A stretch of 64,000 nt of DNA from Mesorhizobium sp. (GCF_017306545.1 NZ_JAFKID010000015.1:1-64000); one strand, 5' to 3'; counted from the stretch's first letter, positions 27,453 through 37,579 are shown. Program-made: numbers and translations. The notes: generated by a model from the letters alone, not told the origin.

Positions 27453-28619
27453 ATGATGTTTCGCTCGTCCCTGCCGCTTGTCGCGGCGCTCAGCGTCGCC
27501 CTGGCCATGGTTGGCGTCTCGCGGGCCGCCGCCCAGCTTTTCGAAACCAAGGCCGCGCAGGCCTACATGATCGACGCCGAAACCGGCACCGTGCTGTTTT
27601 CCAAGGACGCCGATGCGCCGATCCAGCCCGCCTCGCTGGCCAAGCTGATGACGCTGGAAGTGACCTTCAATGCCGTCAAATCCGGCCGTCTCAAGCTGGA
27701 CGACACCTTCGTCGTTTCCGAACACGCCTGGCGAACCGGCGGCGCGCCCTCCGGCACCTCGACCATGTTTGCCGCACTCAAATCGACGATCCGGCTGGAG
27801 GATCTCATCCAGGGCGTCGCGGTGCAGGCCGCCAACGACGGCTGCATCGTCATCGCCGAAGGCATGGCAGGTTCGGAACAGAATTTCGCCTTGCAGATGA
27901 CGGAGCGCGCACACCAGATCGGCCTGACCGCGTCGACTTTCGTCAACGCCACCGGCCTGCCGGCGGACGGCCAGCAGACCACGGTGCGCGACCTGACCAA
28001 CCTCGCTCTGCACCTGTGGCGGGATTACCCGGACCTCTATCACTATTTCGGCCAGAAGGATTTTCTCTGGAACAAGATCAGGCAGCAGAACCGCAACCCG
28101 CTGCTCAGCACGGATAGCGGCGGCGACGGGTTGGCGGTCGGCGCCAGCGAGCAGAACGGCTTCGGCATCGTCGGTTCGATCGCCAAGGACGGCAAGCGCG
28201 TGATTGCGGCGATGAGCGGCCTCGCCAACGACCGCGAACGTGCCGAAGAAGCGCGCAAGCTGATGGAATGGGGGCTGCGCTCCTTCGAGAAGACCGAGAT
28301 TTTCGCCAAGGACGAAGTGGTCGGCGAGGCTGAAGTCTTCGGTGGCGAGAAGTCCGGCGTGGCGTTGAAGGCCAAGGGGCCGGTGGACATCTTCCTGCCG
28401 ATCACCAACCGCGACAAGATGACGGCGCGCATCGTCTACAACGGACCGCTGCCGGCGCCGGTAGAGGAAGGCCAGCAGGTCGGCGCGCTCAAGGTGTGGA
28501 TCGGCGATACGCTCAGCCAGGAAACGCCGCTCTATGCCGCCGAAACCATCGGCGTCGGCTCCCTGCCGCGTCGCGCGCTCGATGCCGCCGAGGAACTGGC
28601 CGTCGGCTGGCTGCGTTGA
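27453..28619 (+). CDS. PBP5-like D-alanyl-D-alanine carboxypeptidase family protein with degenerate motifs
   Basis: A 388-residue exported protein (signal peptide about 1-28, ending SRAAAQ) with the peptidase S11 fold and the PBP5 C-terminal beta domain. The nucleophile motif SxxK is intact (PASLAKLMT). The second motif, normally SxN, reads AAN (VQAANDG), and the third, normally KTG, reads AVG (DGLAVGASEQNG). The enzyme may therefore be weak, specialised or non-catalytic. A second S11 protein at 41250 has all motifs. It sits between rlpA and tmk, suggesting a cell-wall role. Confidence 0.85.
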   Translation: MMFRSSLPLVAALSVALAMVGVSRAAAQLFETKAAQAYMIDAETGTVLFSKDADAPIQPASLAKLMTLEVTFNAVKSGRLKLDDTFVVSEHAWRTGGAPSGTSTMFAALKSTIRLEDLIQGVAVQAANDGCIVIAEGMAGSEQNFALQMTERAHQIGLTASTFVNATGLPADGQQTTVRDLTNLALHLWRDYPDLYHYFGQKDFLWNKIRQQNRNPLLSTDSGGDGLAVGASEQNGFGIVGSIAKDGKRVIAAMSGLANDRERAEEARKLMEWGLRSFEKTEIFAKDEVVGEAEVFGGEKSGVALKAKGPVDIFLPITNRDKMTARIVYNGPLPAPVEEGQQVGALKVWIGDTLSQETPLYAAETIGVGSLPRRALDAAEELAVGWLR

Positions 28620-28678
28620 AGCGTGGATTTTTCGGCGCGCCGAGACTATGACGGCGTGCGCGAGGTACGGAAACCACA

Positions 28679-29347
28679 GTGGCCAAGGGATTCTTCATCA
28701 CGTTCGAAGGCGGGGAGGGGGCCGGCAAGTCGACGCAGATCGAACGGCTGGCCCGAAAGCTCCGCGCCAAGAAGTACGACGTGGTCGTCACCCGCGAACC
28801 CGGTGGCTCGCCCGGCGCCGAGGCGGTGCGGCACGTCCTGCTTTCGGGCGCGGCCGAGCCGTTCGGCCCGAAGATGGAGGCGCTGCTGTTCGCCGCCGCC
28901 CGCTCCGACCATGTCGAGCAGGTCATATGGCCGGCGGTGGAGCGCGGCGCCATCGTGCTGTGCGACCGCTTCATGGACTCTTCGCGCGTCTACCAGGGCG
29001 TGACCGGCGGGCTCGATGCGGCCTTCATGCAGGACCTTGAAGCCGTCGCGATCAACGGCATGGTGCCGGACCTGACGCTTATCCTCGACATTGATGCGGC
29101 AGAAGGCCTGCGTCGCGCCACGGCCCGGCGTGCCGCCGCCGATGGGCCGGATCGCTTCGAGAAGGAAACGCTGTCCATTCACCAGCGCCGCCGCGAAGCC
29201 TTCCTGGCGATCGCCAGGGCCGAGCCGGAGCGCTGCAAGGTGATCGACGCGGCGGCGAACGCCGATGTCGTCGAAGACGCCATCACCGACAGCGTGTTCG
29301 CGGCGCTGGCGGCGAGAGCGCCGGCCCGTCAGGTGGCGCCGGCATGA
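28679..29347 (+). CDS. tmk: Thymidylate kinase
   Basis: A 222-residue kinase making dTDP from dTMP. P-loop [11 protein letters not shown], the DR-motif [13 protein letters not shown] and the LID segment follow the family; [14 protein letters not shown] is the conserved substrate loop. The start is GTG at 28679 ([11 protein letters not shown]). It overlaps holB by four bases (ATGA), the standard tmk-holB pair. Confidence 0.96.
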   Translation: MAKGFFITFEGGEGAGKSTQIERLARKLRAKKYDVVVTREPGGSPGAEAVRHVLLSGAAEPFGPKMEALLFAAARSDHVEQVIWPAVERGAIVLCDRFMDSSRVYQGVTGGLDAAFMQDLEAVAINGMVPDLTLILDIDAAEGLRRATARRAAADGPDRFEKETLSIHQRRREAFLAIARAEPERCKVIDAAANADVVEDAITDSVFAALAARAPARQVAPA

Positions 29348-30417
29348 TCGGCGAACGTCTCGCCCCGCCGCAGCACGACACGCTGGACGGTGTGCTCGAA
29401 CCGGCCGAGAATCCTCGGCTGGTCGGTCACGCCGCCGTCACGTCGATGCTGGCGCAGGCTTACCGCACCGGCAAACTGCCCCACGCGCTGATCCTCGCCG
29501 GGCCGCCCGGTATCGGCAAGGCGACGCTGGCCTTCCATCTGGCGCACCATCTTTTGAAATACCCGAAAGCCGCCGATGCGCCGGCCGAGTTGACGGCGCC
29601 GGATCCGGCTTCCTCGCTGTTCCGCCAGATTGCCAGCGGCGCGCATCCTTCGATGCTGCACCTGACGCGGCCGTTCGATGAGAAGAACAAGCGTTTCAAG
29701 ACGGTCGTAGCCGTCGACGAGATCCGCAAGGTCGGCCAATTCCTGTCGCTGACCTCGCATGACGGCGGGCACAGGGTCGTCATCGTCGATCCGGCGGACG
29801 ACATGAACACCAACGCTGCCAATGCGTTGCTGAAGAATCTTGAAGAGCCGCCCGCCCGCACGATCTTTATCCTGATCGTCCATGCGCCGGGCAGTCTGCT
29901 GCCGACGATTCGTTCGCGTTGTCAGATGGTGCGGCTCGGTCCGCTCGGCGAGCAAGACCTGCTGTCCGTGCTGGAAGCAACCGAGGCGCCGCCGCCGGAC
30001 GATCCGGCTGCTCGCGCCGCGCTGGCCGAGCGGGCAGGGGGCAGCGCGCGCGCCGCCATCCTGCTCACGCAGTATGGCGGGCTGGAGATCGCGCAGGCGC
30101 TGGACGCGCTGGCGGATGCGAGGCGGCCGGACGTTGCCGGCGCGCACCGGTTGGCGGATGCCGTCGCCGGCCGCGACCAGGCGATCCAGTTCGATATCTT
30201 CAATCGCCGCGTCCTCGACCTTCTGGCGGACAATGCCAGTCAGGCGGCGCTTGCCGGCGACCTGTCGCGGGCGAAATCGCTGTCCGACGCTTGGCACGAG
30301 GCGGCAAATGCCATATCTGAAACCGAGACGTACAATCTCGACAAGAAGCAGCACGCACTCGGCATGATCGACCGCCTGAACTCCGCAATGCGCCTGGGTT
30401 TCTCGGAGCGAATGTGA
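29344..30417 (+). CDS. holB: DNA polymerase III delta-prime subunit
   Basis: A 357-residue clamp-loader subunit. The AAA+ part has [38 protein letters not shown] (Walker B/sensor region) and [11 protein letters not shown]. The Walker A has GIGKAT rather than GKT/S, consistent with a subunit that does not hydrolyse ATP; I cannot see an intact zinc-finger. Translationally coupled to tmk. Confidence 0.93.
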   Translation: MIGERLAPPQHDTLDGVLEPAENPRLVGHAAVTSMLAQAYRTGKLPHALILAGPPGIGKATLAFHLAHHLLKYPKAADAPAELTAPDPASSLFRQIASGAHPSMLHLTRPFDEKNKRFKTVVAVDEIRKVGQFLSLTSHDGGHRVVIVDPADDMNTNAANALLKNLEEPPARTIFILIVHAPGSLLPTIRSRCQMVRLGPLGEQDLLSVLEATEAPPPDDPAARAALAERAGGSARAAILLTQYGGLEIAQALDALADARRPDVAGAHRLADAVAGRDQAIQFDIFNRRVLDLLADNASQAALAGDLSRAKSLSDAWHEAANAISETETYNLDKKQHALGMIDRLNSAMRLGFSERM

Positions 30418-30499
30418 CGCTCTCGCCGGGATGGCAATAGCCGTCCCGATGCGATACTCCACGCTCACCCTTCCTTCAGGCTTTCATGACGGCTTCTTC

Positions 30500-32053
30500 A
30501 TGTCCCGCGAAACCTTCTACATCACCACGGCCATTTCCTATCCGAACGGCAAGCCGCATATCGGCCATGCCTACGAGTTGATCGCCACCGACGCGCTGGC
30601 CCGCTTCCAGCGCCTCGACGGCAAGGACGTATTCTTCCTGACCGGCACAGACGAGCACGGCATCAAGATGCTCCAGACGGCGCGCAAGGAGGGCATTTCG
30701 GCGCGCGAACTGGCTGACCGCAACGCTGCCGAGTTTCAGCGCATGGGCAAGGTGCTGAACGCCTCCAACGACGACTTCATCCGCACCACGGAAAAGCGCC
30801 ACTACGCCGCCTCGCAGGCGATCTGGAAGGCGATGGCCGCCAACGGCGACATCTACAAGGGTGGCTATGCCGGCTGGTATTCCGTGCGCGACGAAGCCTA
30901 TTACGGCGAGGAGGAAACGGAAGTCCGTGCGGACAACGTGCGCTACGGTCCGCAGGGCACGCCGGTGGAGTGGGTGGAGGAGGAAAGCTATTTCTTCCGC
31001 CTGTCCGCCTATCAGGACCGGCTCTTGGCTCTCTATGAGAGTCAGCCGGACTTCATCGGTCCGGTCGAGCGCCGCAACGAGGTCGTCTCCTTCGTCAAGG
31101 CCGGCCTGAAGGATCTCTCGATTTCCCGTACCACCTTCGACTGGGGCGTGCCGGTGCCCGGCGACGAGAAACACGTGATGTATGTGTGGGTCGACGCCCT
31201 CACGAATTACATCACCGCTGCTGGGTATCCAGATGAAAACGCTGATAAATGGCGTTTTTGGCCAGCGGACGCCCACATCATCGGCAAGGATATCGTGCGC
31301 TTCCACGCCGTCTACTGGCCGGCCTTTTTGATGTCGGCCGGCATCGAGTTGCCCAAGCGCGTCTTCGGCCACGGCTTCCTGTTCAACCGCGGCGAGAAGA
31401 TGTCGAAGTCGCTCGGCAACGTCATCGACCCGTTCACCATGGTCGAGCACTACGGGCTCGATCAGGTGCGCTATTTCTTCCTGCGCGAAGTGCCGTTCGG
31501 CCAGGACGGCAGCTACAGCCATGAGGCGATCGTCAATCGCACCAACGCCGACCTTGCCAACGACCTCGGCAACCTGGCGCAGCGCTCGCTGTCGATGATC
31601 GCCAAGAACTGCGGCAGTGTCGTGCCGAAGCGGGGCGAACTTGCCGACGCCGACAAGGCGATCCTCGCCCAAGCGGATGCCGCGCTCGTCACGGCGCGCG
31701 AAGCGATGGCCGGGCAGGGCATCCATCATGCGCTGGCGGCCATCTTCGGCGTCGTGGCGGAGGCCAACCGATATTTCGCCGCGCAGGAACCGTGGGCGCT
31801 GAAGAAGACCGACCCGGCGCGCATGGAAACGGTGCTGTGGACGACCGCGGAAACGATCCGGCGCGTGGGAATTCTTTGCCAGCCTTACATTCCGGGCTCG
31901 GCCGCCAAGCTGCTCGATCTGCTGGCGGTGCCGACCGATGCACGCGATTTCGCGCATCTGACGGCGGATCACGCACTGGTGCCCGGCGCGCCGCTGCCGG
32001 CCCCGCAGCCGGTGTTTCCGCGCTATGTCGAGCAGGCGGAAGCGAGCGCGTGA
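30500..32053 (+). CDS. metG: Methionyl-tRNA synthetase
   Basis: A 517-residue class I synthetase. The HIGH motif is in [16 protein letters not shown] and KMSKS in EKMSKSLGN. It lacks the zinc-knuckle cysteines and C-terminal tRNA-binding domain of E. coli MetG, as usual for the short alphaproteobacterial form. The start at 30500 ([10 protein letters not shown]) is chosen over the open frame from 30431. Bases about 31214-31265 use AT-ending codons unlike the rest of the gene and contain an AAAACGC/GCGTTTT hairpin. The stop overlaps the tatD-like ATG (TGATG). Confidence 0.96.
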   Translation: MSRETFYITTAISYPNGKPHIGHAYELIATDALARFQRLDGKDVFFLTGTDEHGIKMLQTARKEGISARELADRNAAEFQRMGKVLNASNDDFIRTTEKRHYAASQAIWKAMAANGDIYKGGYAGWYSVRDEAYYGEEETEVRADNVRYGPQGTPVEWVEEESYFFRLSAYQDRLLALYESQPDFIGPVERRNEVVSFVKAGLKDLSISRTTFDWGVPVPGDEKHVMYVWVDALTNYITAAGYPDENADKWRFWPADAHIIGKDIVRFHAVYWPAFLMSAGIELPKRVFGHGFLFNRGEKMSKSLGNVIDPFTMVEHYGLDQVRYFFLREVPFGQDGSYSHEAIVNRTNADLANDLGNLAQRSLSMIAKNCGSVVPKRGELADADKAILAQADAALVTAREAMAGQGIHHALAAIFGVVAEANRYFAAQEPWALKKTDPARMETVLWTTAETIRRVGILCQPYIPGSAAKLLDLLAVPTDARDFAHLTADHALVPGAPLPAPQPVFPRYVEQAEASA

Positions 32054-32862
32054 TGCTGGTTGACAGCCATTGCCATCTCGACTTTCCGGACTTTGCCGAG
32101 GAGCGGGCGGCGATCGTCGCCCGCGCCCTCGCCGCCGGAGTCGGGCGCATGGTGACGATCTCGACGCGCGTGAAGCGGTTCGCGCAGCTCCTTGAAATCG
32201 CCGACTCTTACGACGAAGTCTATTGCTCCGTCGGCACCCATCCGCATAACGCCGCCGAGGAATTCGACGTCACCACGGAGGACCTCGTACGGCTTTCCGC
32301 GCACCCGAAGGTCGTCGCCATCGGCGAGGTCGGGCTCGACTATCACTACGACTACGGGCCGCGCGAGGCGCAGGCGGCCGGCTTTCGCACGCATATTGCT
32401 GCCGCGCGCCAGACCGGCCTGCCTCTGGTCATCCACGCGCGCAGCGCCGACGACGACGTCGCCGCAATCCTCGAAGACGAGACAGGGAAGGGGGCTTTCC
32501 CCTTTATCCTGCATTGCTTTTCCTCCGGTCGCCGGCTGGCCGAGGTAGGCGTGGCACTGGGCGGCTACGTCTCCTTCTCCGGCATCCTGACCTTCAAGAA
32601 TTCGGCCGACCTGCGTGCCATCGCCGCCGCCGTGCCGCGCGACCGGCTGCTGGTGGAAACGGACGCGCCTTATCTGGCGCCGGTGCCGCATCGCGGCCAG
32701 CGCAACGAACCGTCCTTCGTGGTGGAAACGGCCAAGGTGCTCGCCGAAACGATCGGCGTCACGACCGACGAAGTCGCCGCGCTCACCACGGAAAACTTCT
32801 TCCGCCTGTTCTCGAAAATGCCGAAGCCGTCCATATCCGGACCGGGCGGGCAGGGCGCCTGA
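32053..32862 (+). CDS. TatD-family metal-dependent DNase
   Basis: A 269-residue TIM-barrel hydrolase of the TatD/YcfH group. Metal ligands are visible in VDSHCHLDF, the EVGLDYHYD strand, VIHAR, FILHCFSSG and LLVETDAPYLAP. Members have 3'-5' exonuclease activity; a tRNA or repair role has been suggested for some. It is coupled to metG and followed by the MBL-fold gene three bases later. Confidence 0.93.
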   Translation: MLVDSHCHLDFPDFAEERAAIVARALAAGVGRMVTISTRVKRFAQLLEIADSYDEVYCSVGTHPHNAAEEFDVTTEDLVRLSAHPKVVAIGEVGLDYHYDYGPREAQAAGFRTHIAAARQTGLPLVIHARSADDDVAAILEDETGKGAFPFILHCFSSGRRLAEVGVALGGYVSFSGILTFKNSADLRAIAAAVPRDRLLVETDAPYLAPVPHRGQRNEPSFVVETAKVLAETIGVTTDEVAALTTENFFRLFSKMPKPSISGPGGQGA

Positions 32863-32864
32863 GC

Positions 32865-33680
32865 ATGGTCGACCGCCTGCGCCTGACCATCCTAGGCTGC
32901 GGCTCCTCGCCCGGCACGCCGCGCATCACCGGCGACTGGGGCAATTGCGACCCGGCCAACCCGAAGAACCGCCGCATGCGCTGCGCGGCCATGGCCGAGC
33001 GCATTTCGGCAAACGGCGCCACGCGCGTCGTCATCGATACCGGCCCGGATTTCCGCCAGCAGATGCTGATGGCCAGCGTCCGCCAGATCGACTCGGTGGT
33101 CTACACCCATCCCCACGCCGACCACATCCACGGTATCGACGACCTGCGCAGCTTCGTGCTGGAACAGCGCCGGATGATGGACATTCACGCGGACAAGCCG
33201 ACGCTGGAACGGCTGCGCGAAGGTTTCGGCTATTGCTTCGAGACGCCACCGGGCAGTTCCTATCCGCCGATCCTGCTGGCCCATACGATCGCGCACGATC
33301 GGCCGGTCGTGCTGGAAGGAGAGGGGGGTCCCCTCGCCTTCGAGCCGCTGCCGCAGGTCCACGGCGATATCGTGTCGCTCGGCTTTCGCATCGGCAATCT
33401 GGCCTATTGCCCCGATGTCAGCGCCTATCCAGAAACCACTGCCGCGCGCCTGACGGGGTTAGATGTTCTGGTGATCGATGCGCTGCAATACAAGCCGCAT
33501 CCCAGCCATTTCTCGCTCGGCGAAGCGCTCGAATGGATCGGCAGGCTGGCGCCGAAACGGGCCGTGCTGACCCACATGCACGTTCCGCTGGACTATGCGA
33601 CCGTGATGGCGGAAACGCCTGCCAACGTCGAGCCTGCCTATGATGGCATGACGATCGAAATCCCTTATGAATCAGAATGA
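32865..33680 (+). CDS. MBL-fold metal-dependent hydrolase (PhnP-like)
   Basis: A 271-residue metallo-beta-lactamase-fold protein of the RNase Z/PhnP-like group. The HxHxDH motif is THPHADHIHG near residue 83; DTGPDFRQQ precedes it, and distal ligands lie in VLVIDAL and THMHVPLDY. An N-terminal GCGSSPGTPR loop and CDP segment resemble PhnP, a cyclic phosphodiesterase. The true substrate is unknown. Last of metG-tatD-MBL. Confidence 0.88.
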   Translation: MVDRLRLTILGCGSSPGTPRITGDWGNCDPANPKNRRMRCAAMAERISANGATRVVIDTGPDFRQQMLMASVRQIDSVVYTHPHADHIHGIDDLRSFVLEQRRMMDIHADKPTLERLREGFGYCFETPPGSSYPPILLAHTIAHDRPVVLEGEGGPLAFEPLPQVHGDIVSLGFRIGNLAYCPDVSAYPETTAARLTGLDVLVIDALQYKPHPSHFSLGEALEWIGRLAPKRAVLTHMHVPLDYATVMAETPANVEPAYDGMTIEIPYESE

Positions 33681-33695
33681 AGGACGGGACTCCTC

Positions 33696-34166
33696 ATGGT
33701 CGGTAGCATCGAGCGTGTGACCAAAGCCGCGGCGGATGCCGGCCTCTCCATCGAGATCAAGCGCATGGGCGCGTCCACGCGCACCGCCGAGGAAGCCGCG
33801 GAACAATGCGGCTGCACGGTCGCCCAGATCGTCAAATCGCTGGTGTTCCAGGGCGAGACGAGCGGCAAGCTGTTCCTGTTCCTTGTATCCGGCGTCAACC
33901 AGCTCGATCTTGGCAAGGCCGCGGCATTGGCCGGCGAGCCATTGAAGCGCGCCGATCCGCGCCATATCCGCGACGAAACGGGCTTCGCCATCGGCGGCGT
34001 TTCGCCGCTCGGCCATCTCATCGCCATTCCGGCCTTCGCCGACAGTTCTCTGCTGGCGTTCGATGTGGTGTGGGCGGCGGCCGGCGCTCACGACGCGGTC
34101 TTCGCCGCCGAACCGAACGCGCTGATCGACGCCGCGCATGCGAAGGCGGCGGACCTGGCAGCGTAA
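33696..34166 (+). CDS. YbaK/EbsC-family aminoacyl-tRNA deacylase
   Basis: A 156-residue protein of the YbaK/ProX family, which hydrolyses mischarged Cys- or Ala-tRNA(Pro)-type substrates. Typical segments are EEAAEQCGCTVAQIVKSLVF with the conserved Lys, LFLVSGVNQLDLGKAAALAG and the GGVSPLGH loop. Substrate specificity cannot be told. It is 16 bases after the MBL gene and may share its transcript. Confidence 0.9.
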   Translation: MVGSIERVTKAAADAGLSIEIKRMGASTRTAEEAAEQCGCTVAQIVKSLVFQGETSGKLFLFLVSGVNQLDLGKAAALAGEPLKRADPRHIRDETGFAIGGVSPLGHLIAIPAFADSSLLAFDVVWAAAGAHDAVFAAEPNALIDAAHAKAADLAA

Positions 34167-34251
34167 GACAGCCACGGCATCAGCCATCCGAACGATCCGA
34201 TTTCGCGCGGTGGCCGAGCCGAACCGTGGAATTCCCGCATTTCCGGACATG

Positions 34252-34272
34252 AGATAGTTCCATAATCTATCT
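34252..34272. promoter_or_regulatory. AGATAG-N9-CTATCT inverted repeat upstream of the aminotransferase gene
   Basis: A perfect 6-bp dyad with a 9-bp centre in an AT-rich patch, 130 bases before the aminotransferase start. The 235-base gap contains no other feature. The size is that of an operator for a dimeric repressor or activator, but no regulator gene is nearby to test it. Confidence 0.3.
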
Positions 34273-34401
34273 TATGCGACTTTTATGTATGCAAAAGCCG
34301 AGGCCCGAAGGCGCTGGCGCAACCGCGTCGATTTGCGTATCAAGCGCTGCACCCAACCGGCGCACCGTCGCGCGATGCGCATAATGCCGAGAAGCCTCTC
34401 C

Positions 34402-35586
34402 ATGTTCGAAGATCTGAAGCCCGCCCCTGCCGACAAGATCCTGGCCCTGATCGGGCTCTACCGCGCCGATCCGCGCCCCAACAAGGTCGATCTCGGCGTC
34501 GGCGTCTATAAGGACAGTGCCGGCAACACGCCCGTCATGCGCGCCGTGCGCGAAGCCGAGAAGCGGCTGCTCGCCGGCCAGGACAGCAAATCCTATCTCG
34601 GCCTTGCCGGCGACATGGCTTTCAATGACGCGATTGCGAAACTGGTCTTCGGCGCCGATGCCGATACAGCGCGCATCCGTGCCGCACAGACGCCGGGCGG
34701 CTCCGGCGCGCTCAGGCTCGTTGCCGACCTGTTGAAGCGTGCCCGGCCCGACGCGACCGTCTGGGTATCGGACCCGACATGGACGAACCATGTGGCGATC
34801 CTGCGCGCCGCCGGTCTTCAGGTCCGCGAGTATCCTTATTTCGATGCGGATGCCGGAATGGTTTGCTTCGATGCCATGCTGGCGGCGTTGAGAGGCGCTC
34901 CCGCCGGTGACGTCGTGCTCCTGCACGGGTGCTGCCACAACCCGACGGGCGCCAATCTCGACGTCAGGCAATGGGCGGCCGTTGCCGATCTGCTGGTCGA
35001 AAAAGACCTGCTGCCGTTCATCGACATCGCCTATCAGGGGTTTGGCGACGGCCTCGATGCCGATGCCGAGGGCCTGCGTATCGTCGCCGCCAAGGTGCCG
35101 GAAATGGTTGTGGCGGCAAGCTGCTCGAAGAACTTCGCCGTCTATCGCGACCGTGTCGGCGCCGCCATGGTTATGACGGCTAAGCGCGAACAGGCCGACG
35201 CCACCATGAGCCAGATGCTCGTCGGTGCCCGCACGCTGTATTCCATGCCGCCAGATCACGCCGCGGCCGCCGTGCGAATCGTTTTGCAGGACCCTGCCCT
35301 GCGCGCCGACTGGCAGGCGGAGTTGGAAGAAATGCGGCTGCGGATGCTGTCGCTGCGCCAGCGTTTCGCCGAGGCGCTGCGGCGGCAGTCCAATTCCGAC
35401 CGTTTCGACTTCGTCGCCGGCCATCGCGGCATGTTCTCGCGGCTCGGCCTGACCGAAAGCCAGGTGGAGCGCCTGCGCGACGAGCATGCCGTCTATATGG
35501 TCGGCGACAGCCGCATCAACGTCGCCGGCCTGCCGGAAGACGGTCTGGACGAACTGGCCAAGGCCATCGTCTCGGTTCTCGACTGA
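34402..35586 (+). CDS. Aromatic/aspartate aminotransferase
   Basis: A 394-residue class I aminotransferase of the tyrosine/aspartate (subgroup Ia-beta) type, like TatA/TyrB. The start MFEDLKPAPADKIL and KVDLGVGVYKDSAGNTPV are classic; TPGGSGALRLVADLL, HGCCHNPTGANLD, the PLP-binding Lys in ASCSKNFAVYRDRVG, and the substrate Arg near the C-terminus are present. Probably acts on aromatic amino acids and aspartate. The start is set by homology at 34402; the frame upstream is not family-like. Confidence 0.93.
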   Translation: MFEDLKPAPADKILALIGLYRADPRPNKVDLGVGVYKDSAGNTPVMRAVREAEKRLLAGQDSKSYLGLAGDMAFNDAIAKLVFGADADTARIRAAQTPGGSGALRLVADLLKRARPDATVWVSDPTWTNHVAILRAAGLQVREYPYFDADAGMVCFDAMLAALRGAPAGDVVLLHGCCHNPTGANLDVRQWAAVADLLVEKDLLPFIDIAYQGFGDGLDADAEGLRIVAAKVPEMVVAASCSKNFAVYRDRVGAAMVMTAKREQADATMSQMLVGARTLYSMPPDHAAAAVRIVLQDPALRADWQAELEEMRLRMLSLRQRFAEALRRQSNSDRFDFVAGHRGMFSRLGLTESQVERLRDEHAVYMVGDSRINVAGLPEDGLDELAKAIVSVLD

Positions 35587-35668
35587 TACCGTCGGCGGCT
35601 GTGGACAACATGGCCGCCGCCGTCGCTCTGTGATGGCCGGACGGCGGGTGCCGCGATAGCATCCGCCG

Positions 35669-36493
35669 ATGGAGCCTTCCCGCGACATTTCCCGGCTGAT
35701 CGAGATCATGGCGGCGCTGCGCGCGCCGGGCACCGGTTGTCCCTGGGACGTGGAGCAGACCTTTTCCACCATCGCGCCTTATACGATCGAGGAGGCCTAT
35801 GAGGTGGCCGACGCGATCGCCCGCAATGATTTCGACAATCTGCGAGAGGAAGTCGGCGACCTTCTGTTGCAGGTGGTCTACCACGCCCGCATGGCCGAGG
35901 AAGCCGGCGAGTTCGCCTTTCCCGATGTCGTGGAAGCGATCACCGGGAAGATGATCCGTCGTCATCCGCACGTCTTCGGAGATGAAAAGGCGCGCGGCGC
36001 CGGCATGGCCAAGGGCATGTGGGAAAAGATCAAGGCCGAGGAGAAGGCCGAGACTCGCGCCGCCCGCCTCGCCCGTGGCCTCGATCCGGAAGACCACGGC
36101 AAGGGTTTTCTGGATTCCGTGCCGGTCGCCCTGCCCTCTTTGACACGCGCGCTCAAACTACAGGAAAAAGCCGCCCGCGTCGGCTTCGACTGGAGCGAGG
36201 CAGCACCCATCCTCGACAAGATCGAGGAGGAGATCGGCGAGTTACGCGAGGCTCTGGCGGGTGGAAAGGCGGCCGCCGTCAAGGACGAATTCGGCGACAT
36301 GCTGTTTGCCGTCGTCAATCTGGGGCGTCACCTGAAGGTCGATTCGGAAGCAGCCCTCGCCGGCACCAACGAGAAATTCCGCTCCCGCTTCCATCATGTC
36401 GAACAGGCGCTGGAAGCCTCCGGCCGCTCGCTCGACGAAGCGACGCTGGAGGAGATGGAAGCGCTTTGGCAGGAGGCCAAAACGACGGAATAG
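35669..36493 (+). CDS. mazG: Nucleoside triphosphate pyrophosphohydrolase
   Basis: A 274-residue protein with two tandem MazG domains. The first has CPWDVEQTF, EEAYEVADAI and LREEVGDLLLQVVYHA; the second has DKIEEEIGELREAL and KDEFGDMLFAVVNLGRHL. The E-x-x-E...E-x-x-D magnesium sites are present in both. It hydrolyses NTPs and (p)ppGpp-linked pools to monophosphates in relatives. Single gene, convergent with the PAP2 gene. Confidence 0.95.
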   Translation: MEPSRDISRLIEIMAALRAPGTGCPWDVEQTFSTIAPYTIEEAYEVADAIARNDFDNLREEVGDLLLQVVYHARMAEEAGEFAFPDVVEAITGKMIRRHPHVFGDEKARGAGMAKGMWEKIKAEEKAETRAARLARGLDPEDHGKGFLDSVPVALPSLTRALKLQEKAARVGFDWSEAAPILDKIEEEIGELREALAGGKAAAVKDEFGDMLFAVVNLGRHLKVDSEAALAGTNEKFRSRFHHVEQALEASGRSLDEATLEEMEALWQEAKTTE

Positions 36494-36502
36494 CCGGCGG
36501 GG

Positions 36503-37462
36503 TCAACCGCGTTGGGACCCCTTTGCCAACTCCGAGCCGGTCAAAGCAGCCGTAATGGCCATCGAAGGAGCACTCTCGGCGCCGCATGTGCGGCTTGCCG
36601 CCCACCAGCACACAAGCGTCAGCGCGGCACCACCGAACACGTCCGCGAGATGATGCCCGCCGATGACGAGGATCGACGGCAGGGTTATCGCTTGCATGGC
36701 CGCGAAAACGTAGTTCACGGGCCGGTAGGGCCATACCGCCGCCATACCGAAAAGCAGCATGATGGTATGGAACGAGGGAAATCCGACCAAACCGCTGAAA
36801 TCGGGGCCGGTAAGATCGGTGACGCCATTACGGAAAATCCGGTAAAGCTCAAGTGCGTGCTCGGATCCGTTCGACGGATGGACGATCCGCTCCACCTCTG
36901 GGCTCAGAAATTGCAGCGCAGACGGCCCTGCGGTCGGAAACAGCGCCCATATGAACAGGGTTCCGAGCGAAGCGTATGTCGTGCCGAGTATGACCGTGTA
37001 GAGTCTTTTGCGATCAGTCGTCAAAGCCAGGAAGACGATGGAGATCATCAAAAGAGGAAAGGTAAGCTTATAGGTCTGCCACAGAATGTCGCTCAGCAGC
37101 GGGACGCTGGCGACCCACGCGCAGGCTGCTTGCCAAGAATAGCCGAAATAGGAATCGAAGACGACCAGCTGCGCATCGACCGGATCGTTTCCCAGTGGAA
37201 GCAGCAACATGTTCAGCAGCGAACACGGCCCTGAGAACAGTGCCGACAGGCCGACTGCATTGGCTATCAACTCCACACGGCCGTTGGGCCAATAGCGGCG
37301 CAGGACCTGGCCTAGGAGCAGGACACCGCCCGCAAACGCCAGCGGAGACGCCACGTAGCGGAATGTGACGGTAATGTCCTTAAGCCAGATCAGATAGGTG
37401 TTCACCGCGACGAGGGCAAAGCAGATGCCCAGGACGATGCGTTCTGCGCGACAGAATTTCAT
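36503..37462 (-). CDS. PAP2-superfamily membrane protein
   Basis: A 319-residue integral membrane protein with about six or more helices. The phosphatase motifs are reduced to the PAP2_3-type set: GFPSFHTIM with the active-site Ser-x-x-His region, and GGHHLADVFGG with the second catalytic His. The family includes inositolphosphotransferase-like and lipid-phosphatase-like proteins; the exact substrate is unknown. No operon partner. Confidence 0.82.
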   Translation of the reverse strand: MKFCRAERIVLGICFALVAVNTYLIWLKDITVTFRYVASPLAFAGGVLLLGQVLRRYWPNGRVELIANAVGLSALFSGPCSLLNMLLLPLGNDPVDAQLVVFDSYFGYSWQAACAWVASVPLLSDILWQTYKLTFPLLMISIVFLALTTDRKRLYTVILGTTYASLGTLFIWALFPTAGPSALQFLSPEVERIVHPSNGSEHALELYRIFRNGVTDLTGPDFSGLVGFPSFHTIMLLFGMAAVWPYRPVNYVFAAMQAITLPSILVIGGHHLADVFGGAALTLVCWWAASRTCGAESAPSMAITAALTGSELAKGSQRG

Positions 37463-37533
37463 CCGGAAACCTGCGAAATTTTCGACAGAATCTAGCGCGC
37501 CCGGGTAAATTTCTGTTGAACGGCGACGGCCGC

Positions 37534-37561
37534 AAAAAAAGCCCCGTTTCCGGGGCTTTTT
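37534..37561 (-). terminator. Strong terminator after clpA (bidirectional)
   Basis: AAAAAGCCCCG and CGGGGCTTTTT form an 11-bp stem around TTTC. On the minus strand it ends in a run of T 20-45 bases after the clpA stop. The A/T symmetry would also work on the plus strand, but no plus-strand gene ends here. Confidence 0.9.
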
Positions 37562-37579
37562 CGACGGCGAGCAGAGGGG

